Positions 1-6,058 of a stretch of DNA of 8,565 bases are shown piece by piece. The stretch lies in contig CAYNSB010000079.1 of assembly GCA_964399625.1 (NCBI GenBank), forward strand, positions 1 to 8,565. Direction: 5' to 3'. The notes below the pieces were generated by a model, which had not been told where the DNA came from, ran no database searches, and worked only from the letters and a program-made list of their open reading frames with translations. Made by a program: the position numbers and the translations under genes. Position 1 is the stretch's first letter; each line of letters opens with the position of its first letter. This stretch comes from CAYNSB01 sp964399625 (GTDB lineage Bacteria; Planctomycetota; Phycisphaerae; Phycisphaerales; UBA1924).

Positions 1-766
1 CGTACAGCGGGCGGTGGTCCTCGAACTCCAGCGTGCAGATCGAGTGCGTGATGCCCTCGATCGAGTCCTCGATGCCGTGCGCCCAGTCGTACATCGGGTA
101 GATGCACCACGCCCCGCCCGTGTTGTGGTGCGACTCGTGCACGATCCGGTACATCACGGGATCACGGAGATTGAAGTTCGGCGACGCCAGATCGATCTTC
201 GCCCGCAGCGTCTTGGCCCCGTTGGGATGCTTGCCCGCGCGCATCTCGCGGAACAGACGCAGACTCTCCTCGATCGAGCGATCGCGGAACGGGCTCGTCG
301 CGGGCACGCCCGGCTTGCCGCGCCGCGTGCTCACCTCCTCGCCCGACAAATCGCACACGTACGCCTTGCCCTTCTGGATCAACTCCTCCGCGAACTCGTA
401 CATCCGCTGGAAGTAGTTGCTCGCGAAGAACAGACCACCGCCGTTGGGCCCGAGCTTGGGATCGAACTCCCCGCCCAGCCAGCGCACGTCGCGAACGATC
501 GAATCCACGTACTCCTGATCTTCCTTCGCGGGATTCGTGTCGTCGAACCGGAGGTTGAACCTCCCGCCGTACTTCTTCGCCAAACCAAAGTTCAGGCAGA
601 TGCTCTTGGCGTGCCCGATGTGCAGGTACCCGTTGGGCTCCGGCGGAAACCGCGTGCACACCGCCGGCGTGCCGTGCGCATCCACCCCCCACTTGCGCGC
701 GGCGTTGTCCGCCTCGACGATCTGCTCGATGAAGTTCAGCGTGCGCGTTGGCGTGTCTTCGCTCAT
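1..766 (-). CDS. glnS: Glutaminyl-tRNA synthetase, N-terminal part (runs off left edge)
   Basis: Class I aminoacyl-tRNA synthetase that attaches glutamine to tRNA-Gln in the cytoplasm using ATP. Reading from the ATG at 766 gives 255 codons before the window edge. Residues 41-52 read PPEPNGYLHIGH, the GlnRS-type HIGH motif (HIGH at 49-52), followed by AKSICLNFGLAKKYGGRFNLRFDDTNP in two overlapping stretches typical of GlnRS. Further on come CRD-like family blocks such as LRAKIDLASP, DPVMYRIVHESHH, CIYPMYDWAHGIEDS and GITHSICTLEFEDHR, all characteristic of the bacterial/eukaryotic GlnRS catalytic domain. Bacterial GlnRS is about 550 residues, so the rest of the catalytic domain with its KMSKS loop and the anticodon-binding barrels lie outside. 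The start is supported by GAGGG at 781-777, 10 nt upstream. The gene follows gltX by 56 bp on the same strand with no terminator visible, so co-transcription is likely. Confidence 0.96.
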   Translation of the reverse strand, partial: MSEDTPTRTLNFIEQIVEADNAARKWGVDAHGTPAVCTRFPPEPNGYLHIGHAKSICLNFGLAKKYGGRFNLRFDDTNPAKEDQEYVDSIVRDVRWLGGEFDPKLGPNGGGLFFASNYFQRMYEFAEELIQKGKAYVCDLSGEEVSTRRGKPGVPATSPFRDRSIEESLRLFREMRAGKHPNGAKTLRAKIDLASPNFNLRDPVMYRIVHESHHNTGGAWCIYPMYDWAHGIEDSIEGITHSICTLEFEDHRPLY

Positions 767-822
767 GGGACGTCGACCCTCAGGGGACCAAGGGTACGTT
801 GGGGAACCGTCCGGAGCGAACG

Positions 823-2583
823 CTACGAATTCACGCTCAAACAGCGGTCGATCCGCGCCAGCACGCTCGCCCGCCCCAAGAGCGCCATCGTGTCGCCAAG
901 CCCCGGGCTCACCCCCGCCCCCGTGAGCGCCACACGCACCGCCTGCGCCACGGCCCCCAGCTTCACACCCCTTTCCTCAGCCAACTTCCCCACGCTCGCC
1001 TCGATCGCCGCCGGCTCGAACGGATCGAGCGAGCCAACCCGCGAACGCACCTCACGCAGCAGCGCCAGCCCCACCCCGCCTTCACCCTTCAGGTTCTTCT
1101 CCACCGCCGCCGCGTCGAACGCCACGCCATCGTCCGCCACCAGCAGGAACCCGATCGGCCGCACCGCGTCCCGCAGCGTCTTGGCCCGCGGCTTCACCGC
1201 CCGCGCCAGCATCAGCTGCTTCTCCCGCGGCAGCCCGCGCAGGAACGCGTGCACGCCCGCCTCGTACTCCGCGCACCACGCCGTCCATCGATCCACGAAC
1301 GCCTCATCGCTCATCGCCGCGATCGCGTCCGCGTTGAACGCCAGCAGCTTCGCCCGATCAAACTTCGCCCCGGACTTGCCGATGCGATCGATCGAGAAAT
1401 GCTCCGCCAGGAACTTCATGTCGAACTTCTCAAGGTCCTTGCCGTCGGCCGTCTTCATCCCCGGGTTCCATCCCAACAGCGACAGGAAGTTCGTGATCAC
1501 CTCGGGGAAGTATCCGTTCTCGCGGAAGTCCCAGACCTCGATCTCCGGCAGCGCCACCTTGAATCGCCCGGCCAGCGTGGTTGCCACGTCGAGCAGGTCG
1601 TTCTCTGCCGCGACAAAGTCCGCCAGCGTCTTCTCGTCTATGCCAAGCTCGCCCGCCAGTCCCGTCACGCTCACCCCGCCCTTGGCGAGCGCGTCCTTCA
1701 CCGCCTTGCGCGCGGCCTTCGCCTTGTCGCGCTTGCTCATCTTGCTCCCGTCCATGTTGTTGATCAGCGGCAGGTGCGCATACACCGGCGTGCGGAACGC
1801 CGCCCCACCATCCAACCGCACCAACTGCTTCTGCATCGCCACGTGGCGCGGCGTGTTGTTCAGGTGCTCCTGCGCCCGCAGCACGTGCGTCACCCCCATC
1901 AGCTCATCATCGATCACCACCGCGAAGTGATACGTGGGAAAGCCGTCGGCCTTGCGGATCACAAAGTCGTCCATCTCTCCGGCCGCGTACTTCACATCAC
2001 CCAGCACCTGATCGCGCACGAGGACCTCCTCGTGCGGCGCGAAGAACCGGATCACGTACGACCCGCCCTTCGCGTCCACCTCCTTCATCCGTGCCAGGCG
2101 CGCCTCGGGCGTGGGATACGCGTTCCAACTCGCCCGGTCGTACCGGTACGTCTGCTTCGCCGCCACCGCAGCCTTGCGCTTCGCCTCCAGCTCCTCGCTC
2201 GTCTCGAACGCGGGATACGCCTTGCCGCGCTTGATGAGGTCCATCAGGTACGCGTTGTAGATCTCGCGCCGCTGGGCCTGGAAGTATGGGCCGACGGGAC
2301 GAGCGTTCGCGCCGATCACGCGCTCCTCGCTTCGCGCCTCCGCGCCCTTGGCCCGCCTGAGCACCGGCCCATCCTCCCACTCGATCCCGAGCCACGCCAG
2401 GTCCTCGAGGATCCCCCGTGCCGACTCCTCGCTGGAGCGCGCCTGGTCCGTGTCCTCGATGCGGATCATGAACCGCCCGCCGTTCCTGCGGGCGAACGCC
2501 CAGCAGAACAGCGCGGTGCGGGCCCCGCCGATGTGCAGGTGCCCCGTGGGCGAGGGAGCGAAGCGCGTGACGATCTGGCTCAT
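823..2583 (-). CDS. gltX: Glutamyl-tRNA synthetase with long insertion after KMSKR
   Basis: Class I synthetase that charges tRNA-Glu with glutamate in the cytoplasm. The protein is 586 residues, longer than the usual 470-500. Residues 8-20 (FAPSPTGHLHIGG) are the GluRS form of the HIGH motif, followed by ARTALF and the IEDTD block; KMSKR is at 281-285. The zinc-binding cysteines of E. coli-type GluRS are absent (AYPAFET where CYC would be), as in the Thermus type. There is a small insertion before GPYFQAQR, and a larger one of roughly 57 residues (about 286-351) between KMSKR and the conserved ENGYFPEVITNFLSLLGW block; it is rich in Ala, Lys and Asp. The C-terminal third is the helical anticodon-binding region. 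The frame stays open upstream to 3396, but the HIGH motif requires the start at 2583. No Shine-Dalgarno precedes the start; a -10-like hexamer lies 8 nt away, suggesting a leaderless message. Confidence 0.96.
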   Translation of the reverse strand: MSQIVTRFAPSPTGHLHIGGARTALFCWAFARRNGGRFMIRIEDTDQARSSEESARGILEDLAWLGIEWEDGPVLRRAKGAEARSEERVIGANARPVGPYFQAQRREIYNAYLMDLIKRGKAYPAFETSEELEAKRKAAVAAKQTYRYDRASWNAYPTPEARLARMKEVDAKGGSYVIRFFAPHEEVLVRDQVLGDVKYAAGEMDDFVIRKADGFPTYHFAVVIDDELMGVTHVLRAQEHLNNTPRHVAMQKQLVRLDGGAAFRTPVYAHLPLINNMDGSKMSKRDKAKAARKAVKDALAKGGVSVTGLAGELGIDEKTLADFVAAENDLLDVATTLAGRFKVALPEIEVWDFRENGYFPEVITNFLSLLGWNPGMKTADGKDLEKFDMKFLAEHFSIDRIGKSGAKFDRAKLLAFNADAIAAMSDEAFVDRWTAWCAEYEAGVHAFLRGLPREKQLMLARAVKPRAKTLRDAVRPIGFLLVADDGVAFDAAAVEKNLKGEGGVGLALLREVRSRVGSLDPFEPAAIEASVGKLAEERGVKLGAVAQAVRVALTGAGVSPGLGDTMALLGRASVLARIDRCLSVNS

Positions 2584-2640
2584 GCGTGCCAAGGTTAGAC
2601 CGTCCGCCCGTGCGTCCGAGGGGCGCAGTACCATGCCCCC
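2584..2640. promoter_or_regulatory. Divergent intergenic promoter region gltX/ligA
   Basis: These 57 bp are the only non-coding DNA between two divergent genes and must hold at least part of both promoters. On the plus strand GAGGGG at 2618-2623 is the Shine-Dalgarno-like sequence for ligA. It sits 17 nt from the GTG at 2641, which is long, but 9 nt from an out-of-frame ATG at 2633. A weak plus-strand -10 candidate, TTAGAC (2595-2600), overlaps the minus-strand -10 candidate for gltX. The two promoters may therefore share or compete for the same AT-rich core. Confidence 0.5.
2592..2597 (-). promoter_or_regulatory. Candidate -10 element of gltX (leaderless)
   Basis: On the minus strand the only AT-rich stretch of the 57-bp gap reads TAACCT, fitting TAnnnT, and ends 8 nt before the gltX ATG at 2583. 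Transcription would begin at or next to the start codon, which fits the lack of a Shine-Dalgarno. No convincing -35 is visible (CTCGGA at a 17-bp spacing). This is inference from base composition and spacing. Confidence 0.35.
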
Positions 2641-2644
2641 GTGA
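2633..2644 (+). other. Possible three-codon minicistron (Met-Pro-Pro) overlapping ligA start
   Basis: The bases ATGCCCCCGTGA encode Met-Pro-Pro-stop. GAGGGG ends 9 nt before this ATG, an ideal spacing. The stop TGA (2642-2644) overlaps the GTG start of ligA (2641-2643) as GTGA, the arrangement used for termination-reinitiation. It may be chance in C-rich DNA; the spacing and overlap are seen directly, the function is inferred. Confidence 0.3.
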
Positions 2645-4935
2645 GCGCACCCGCCAAAGCCGTTGCCCGTGCCAACGAGCTCCGAGCCCTCCTCGAGCGC
2701 GCCAATCGTGCCTACTACGTCGATGCCTCCCCCATCATGTCGGACCCCGAGTTCGACCGACTGCTCGCCGAACTTTCCGACCTCGAGAAGCAGCACCCGC
2801 AGCTCGACGACCCCGACTCCCCCACACATCGCGTGGGTGGCGAGCCTATTGAGGGCTTCGAGCAGGTCCGCCACGCCGTCCCGATGCTCAGCATCGACAA
2901 CTCCTACAGCGCCGACGATGTCCGCGAATGGCACCAGCGCATCGTCCGCGATGTCGCCGCACTCAATCAGCCATCGAGCCAGGCAGGCGCCAAGTCCGGT
3001 CGTCGCCAGCGCAAGGGCGACGATGCGCCGGCGCTCTTCAACGACCCCGCCTCCCCCACTCCGTCTCTCCCTCGCTCCGTCTCTTCGTCCCTCGTCTTCG
3101 CAGCCGATCCCAAGATCGACGGCGTCGCGATGTCCCTCCGCTACGAGAAGGGCCGCCTCGTCCGCGCCGCCACCCGCGGCGACGGAACCACCGGCGACGA
3201 TGTCACCGCCAACATCCGCGCGATCCGCGCGATCCCTACTCGCCTCTCGGGCACGGACATCCCCGACGTCCTCGAGATCCGCGGCGAGGTCTACATGCCG
3301 CTCAAGGACTTCGAACGCATCAACACCGAGCGCGAGGCCGCCGGCGAGGAACTCTTCATGAACCCGCGCAACTCCACCGCGGGCACGCTTAAGCAACTCG
3401 ACCCGAAGGTCGTCGCCTCACGCCGCCTCTCCTTCAGCGCCTACGGGCGCGGCGAAGTCTCCGACCCCGCCTTCGCCCGCTCGCACTCCGAGCTCATCGC
3501 CAAGGTCCGTGCGCTGGGCGTGCCCTCGTCGCCCCACCTCACGCTCTGCCGCACCATCGACGAGATTCTCGCCGCGATCGACGCCTTTGCTAGGGTCCGC
3601 AACACCCTCGCCTACCAGACCGACGGCATGGTCGTCCGCCTCGACTCCTTCGAACTCCAGCAAGCCCTGGGAACCACCGCCAAGAGCCCGCGCTGGGTCA
3701 TCGCGTACAAGTACCCCGCCGAACGCAAGACCACCGTCCTCCTCAAGGTCGAGCACCAGGTGGGCAAGACCGGGCGCATCACGCCCCGCGCCTTCATGGA
3801 GCCCGTGCTCGTCGCGGGCACCACCGTCCAGCACGCCACTCTGCACAACTACGGGCAGATCCGCAAGAAGGACATCCGCCTCCACGACACCATCGAGATC
3901 GAGAAAGCCGGCGAGATCATCCCTTACGTCGTCGGCGTGGTGCTCGACAAACGCCCCAGGAACGCCCGCAAGATCGACGCGCCCGAGCAGTGCCCCCAGT
4001 GCGCCGGCCCCGTCGAGATCGAGTACCTCGATCCCGAGCACCCCGCGCCCGAGGAGGAGTCCGGCCGCTGGTGCGTCAACCCCGAGTGCCCCGCCCAAGT
4101 CCGCGAGAAACTCATCTGGTTCGCCGGCCGCAAGCAGATGGATATCGAGGGCCTAGGCGAGAAAACCATCGACCAAATCCGCGCCACCAGCGGCCACGCC
4201 GCTATCCCCCTCAACTCCTTCGCCGACATCTTCCGCCTCAAGAACCACCGCGATGCCCTCATCGCCCTGGACCGCATGGGAGAAAAGAAGGTCGACAACC
4301 TCCTCGACGGCATCGAGGCGAGCAAGTCCCGCGGCCTTGCCAAGGTCCTTGCGGGCCTGGGCATCCGGCACGTGGGTGATGTCACCGCCAAGATGCTTGC
4401 CCGCCGTTACCAGGATCTCGACGCCCTTCTCGCCGCCTCCATCCGCGACCTCATGCCCAACGCCAAGCTCAGCCAGAAAGAAGCCGCGGAACTGGGCATC
4501 CCTGCCGAACCGCCCGGCGGACAGGAAACAGGCTTAGGCAAGGACACCGCCCCCGCCGTGCACGCATACCTGCACTCCAAAGTCGCACGCCACACCTTCG
4601 ACGAACTCCGCACGCTCGGCGTCGATCTCGCATCGCGCGACTTCAGAGGCCCAAGCGGCAGCGAAGGATCCCCCTCCCGACCCGCAGAAGCATCGACGTT
4701 CTCCGGCAAGACGATCGTCCTGACCGGCTCGCTCGAAAAGTTCGAGCGCACCGAACTCGCGGAGATCCTCGAATCCCTCGGCGCCAAGGTCTCGGGCTCC
4801 GTCTCCGCCAAGACCCATCTCGTCATCGCCGGCCCCGGCGCGGGCTCCAAACTCGATAAGGCTCGCGAACTCAACATCGAAACCTGGGACGAGCCCCGCC
4901 TGCTCCGAGAACTGCCCCCGGAGCATCGGCGATGA
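2641..4935 (+). CDS. ligA: NAD+-dependent DNA ligase LigA
   Basis: Seals 3'-OH/5'-phosphate nicks during replication and repair, using NAD+ as AMP donor. The 764 residues exceed the usual ~670 because of several insertions. Order of domains: Ia NAD-binding region (about 1-75, with RAYYVDASPIMSDPEFD); adenylation domain with nucleotide-accepting Lys158 in KIDG, TRGDGTTGDDVT, GEVYMP (Glu216), DGMVVR (328-333) and the KYP motif (Lys357); OB fold; four-Cys zinc finger (C451, C454, C478, C483); helix-hairpin-helix repeats (GLGIRHVGDVTAKML); C-terminal BRCT domain from about 687. A Ser/Pro-rich linker of about 40 residues (107-150) precedes KIDG, and the zinc finger loop is long. Asp156 replaces the usual Glu two residues before the catalytic Lys, and Arg333 replaces the usual Lys of motif IV. 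The GTG start is the only fitting one, since the upstream ATG at 2633 is out of frame. Its stop overlaps the next gene. Confidence 0.97.
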   Translation: MSAPAKAVARANELRALLERANRAYYVDASPIMSDPEFDRLLAELSDLEKQHPQLDDPDSPTHRVGGEPIEGFEQVRHAVPMLSIDNSYSADDVREWHQRIVRDVAALNQPSSQAGAKSGRRQRKGDDAPALFNDPASPTPSLPRSVSSSLVFAADPKIDGVAMSLRYEKGRLVRAATRGDGTTGDDVTANIRAIRAIPTRLSGTDIPDVLEIRGEVYMPLKDFERINTEREAAGEELFMNPRNSTAGTLKQLDPKVVASRRLSFSAYGRGEVSDPAFARSHSELIAKVRALGVPSSPHLTLCRTIDEILAAIDAFARVRNTLAYQTDGMVVRLDSFELQQALGTTAKSPRWVIAYKYPAERKTTVLLKVEHQVGKTGRITPRAFMEPVLVAGTTVQHATLHNYGQIRKKDIRLHDTIEIEKAGEIIPYVVGVVLDKRPRNARKIDAPEQCPQCAGPVEIEYLDPEHPAPEEESGRWCVNPECPAQVREKLIWFAGRKQMDIEGLGEKTIDQIRATSGHAAIPLNSFADIFRLKNHRDALIALDRMGEKKVDNLLDGIEASKSRGLAKVLAGLGIRHVGDVTAKMLARRYQDLDALLAASIRDLMPNAKLSQKEAAELGIPAEPPGGQETGLGKDTAPAVHAYLHSKVARHTFDELRTLGVDLASRDFRGPSGSEGSPSRPAEASTFSGKTIVLTGSLEKFERTELAEILESLGAKVSGSVSAKTHLVIAGPGAGSKLDKARELNIETWDEPRLLRELPPEHRR
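4920..4923 (+). promoter_or_regulatory. Ribosome binding site of the CYTH gene, inside ligA
   Basis: GGAG lies 8 nt before the ATG at 4932 and within the last ligA codons. Together with the ATGA stop-start overlap it favours the 4932 start over the internal ATG at 5058, which has no purine-rich sequence upstream. Confidence 0.6.
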
Positions 4936-5570
4936 CCCCATTCGACGGCAAACCCGAACCATCTTCTCGCATCGGCGCGATTTCCGGGCATGATGGAGAG
5001 ACGCCGGCGCGCCCGCACGCGCCCGCCTCCGCCCCATCGATCCCGCTCGCCACGTCCATGCAAAACGTCGAGTTCAAGGCCGAGCTCCGCGACCTCCCCC
5101 TCGCGCGATCGATCTGCCTCACGCTCGGCGCGATGCCCGTCGCGACCCTCGAACAGACCGACACCTACTTCAAGCTCCCCGCCGGCCGCCTCAAGCGCCG
5201 CGAGGTCCCCGCCGAGCCCACGCAGTACATCTTCTACCACCGCCCCGATCGCACGCGCGCCAAGCTCAGCCAGTTCACCATCTACAACGAGTCCGAGGCG
5301 ATGCTCCTCTACGCCGTGCACAACCTTCCCGAGTGGCTCAAGGTCAGGAAATCCCGCGAGCTGCTCATGCTCAACAACGTGCGCATCCACCTCGACCGCG
5401 TCGAGGAGCTGGGCACGTTCATCGAGTTCGAGGCCCAGGTCTCCGCCACCAACCACGTCGCCCGCTGCCACTCCATCATCGCCACGCTCCGCCGCGAACT
5501 CGCGACGGTGCTGGGCGAGCCCATCTCCTGCGGCTACTCCGACCTGCTCGCCCAGACGATCGACGCCTGA
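4932..5570 (+). CDS. CYTH-domain protein (class IV adenylate cyclase / triphosphatase-like)
   Basis: The 212-residue product contains a CYTH fold, a barrel that binds triphosphate substrates through acidic and basic side chains with divalent metal. Seen: VEFKAEL (46-52) as the first-strand acidic/basic motif, TDTYFKLPAGRLKRRE, FYHRPDR...KLS, and RIHLDRVEELGTFIEFE (151-167), the block that is highly conserved in CyaB-like members. Known family activities include class IV adenylate cyclase, thiamine triphosphatase and inorganic triphosphatase; the sequence alone does not choose between them, so cAMP synthesis should not be assumed. Residues 1-42 are a Pro/Ala/Ser-rich extension outside the domain; an internal Met43 (5058) would give a 170-residue core. 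The ATGA overlap with ligA and the GGAG 8 nt upstream support the longer start and translational coupling. No signal peptide or membrane segment is seen. Confidence 0.85.
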   Translation: MTPFDGKPEPSSRIGAISGHDGETPARPHAPASAPSIPLATSMQNVEFKAELRDLPLARSICLTLGAMPVATLEQTDTYFKLPAGRLKRREVPAEPTQYIFYHRPDRTRAKLSQFTIYNESEAMLLYAVHNLPEWLKVRKSRELLMLNNVRIHLDRVEELGTFIEFEAQVSATNHVARCHSIIATLRRELATVLGEPISCGYSDLLAQTIDA

Positions 5571-5582
5571 CGCGCCCGCCGC

Positions 5583-5855
5583 CTACACCCGCCGGACCTC
5601 GAATCCGCTCTCACCCCCGAGCGTCCCGATCTCGTCCGCGCGCTCCCCCACGATGAACCCCGCCATCCGCTCGCGCACCGCGCGCACCAGCGACTCCACC
5701 GCCGCACGCTCCCCCTGGAACTCCGCGAGCACGCTCCCGTCCGCCTCGTTCCGCACCCACCCCGTCACCGGGTACCGCCGCGCGATCGAGCGCGTCGTCG
5801 CCCGGAAGCCAACCCCCTGCACACGCCCCGTGTACCGAACCGCGATCCGGACCAT
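5583..5855 (-). CDS. acyP: Acylphosphatase
   Basis: A small cytosolic enzyme of 90 residues, the normal size for the family, which hydrolyses the carboxyl-phosphate bond of acylphosphates. Residues 10-18 (GRVQGVGFR) are the acylphosphatase signature with the phosphate-binding Arg18; GWVRNEADGSV supplies the catalytic Asn36. Later the pattern V-AEFQGE and the C-terminal GFEVRRV strand complete the family fold. The frame is open upstream to 5936, but homology begins at the Met encoded at 5855. No Shine-Dalgarno is present; TATAAC ends 6 nt upstream, suggesting a leaderless transcript. The gene converges with the CYTH gene, whose stop is only 12 bp away, and diverges from dnaG. Its physiological substrate in bacteria is generally unclear and nothing here clarifies it. 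Confidence 0.93.
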   Translation of the reverse strand: MVRIAVRYTGRVQGVGFRATTRSIARRYPVTGWVRNEADGSVLAEFQGERAAVESLVRAVRERMAGFIVGERADEIGTLGGESGFEVRRV

Positions 5856-5861
5856 GCGCGA

Positions 5862-5867
5862 GTTATA
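5862..5867 (-). promoter_or_regulatory. Candidate -10 element of acyP (leaderless)
   Basis: The minus strand reads TATAAC, five of six matches to TATAAT, and is strikingly AT-rich in a GC-rich setting. Six nt separate it from the acyP ATG, so the transcript would start at or near the start codon. GGGACG 16 bp upstream keeps the GAC core of a -35. An A5 tract (plus-strand T run, 5906-5910) lies where an UP element would be. Confidence 0.5.
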
Positions 5868-5940
5868 CGCCCACGCCCCGCGCCGTCCCTGCCGCGCGTG
5901 CCGACTTTTTCGCGCCCCCGCTGGCCTCGCCCCCACCCCG

Positions 5941-5949
5941 TGGTAGCGT
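5941..5949 (+). promoter_or_regulatory. Candidate extended -10 element of dnaG
   Basis: TGGTAGCGT fits the extended -10 pattern TGnTAnnnT. CTGGCC 17 bp upstream (5921-5926) is a poor -35, which an extended -10 can tolerate. The octamer TAGCGTTG (5944-5951) recurs at 7925-7932 ahead of rpoD. Inference from pattern and position only. Confidence 0.35.
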
Positions 5950-5956
5950 TGAGCGT

Positions 5957-5973
5957 CGCCCCATCGCGGGGCG
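5957..5973 (+). repeat. Inverted repeat 1 of dnaG leader
   Basis: CGCCCC and GGGGCG form a 6-bp perfect stem around the 5-nt loop ATCGC. It is the first of four hairpins in the presumed dnaG leader. No U run follows, so it is not a standard terminator. Confidence 0.5.
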
Positions 5974-5989
5974 TCGTCGCGCCGTCAAT

Positions 5990-6002
5990 GGGGACTGTCC
6001 CC
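5990..6002 (+). repeat. Inverted repeat 2 of dnaG leader, REP-like palindrome
   Basis: GGGGACTGTCCCC is a 5-bp stem (GGGGA/TCCCC) with a CTG loop. This G4-A/T-C4 core resembles short REP-like palindromes scattered in many bacterial genomes and tied to RAYT (Y1-type) transposases. That resemblance is from memory; a single copy in this window cannot prove it is a dispersed repeat. Confidence 0.4.
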
Positions 6003-6014
6003 CGACCCGCGGCA

Positions 6015-6029
6015 GGCGAAGGATTCGCC
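6015..6029 (+). repeat. Inverted repeat 3 of dnaG leader
   Basis: GGCGAA and TTCGCC form a 6-bp perfect stem with the 3-nt loop GGA. It lies 12 nt after repeat 2 and 10 nt before repeat 4. Confidence 0.5.
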
Positions 6030-6039
6030 GGAGAACCCG

Positions 6040-6058
6040 GGCGTCCACTCCGGACGCC
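6040..6058 (+). repeat. Inverted repeat 4, hairpin just upstream of dnaG
   Basis: GGCGTCC and GGACGCC form a 7-bp perfect stem with the 5-nt loop ACTCC. It is the strongest of the four. It ends 12 nt before the dnaG ATG, directly against the purine-rich ribosome-binding stretch at 6059-6065. Folding could therefore affect ribosome access to dnaG. No U run follows. Confidence 0.6.

Noticed and set aside
14..2598. Long open frames on the plus strand opposite glnS and gltX
   Set aside because: They lie antisense to genes with clear HIGH and KMSKR motifs and encode Arg/Ser/Pro-rich sequence with no family resemblance, as expected in GC-rich DNA.
3212..3236. Tandem ATCCGCGCG units in ligA
   Set aside because: They encode IRAIRAIP, the normal LigA block NIR-IR-IP, so the repeat is explained by the protein.
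2584..3396. Upstream extension of the gltX frame over ligA
   Set aside because: The extension is Gly/Val/Asp-rich and antisense to ligA domain Ia; GluRS starts about 8 residues before FAPSPTG, so 2583 is the start.
5571..5582. Bidirectional terminator between the CYTH gene and acyP
   Set aside because: The 12-bp gap has no inverted repeat or T run; nothing supports a terminator there.
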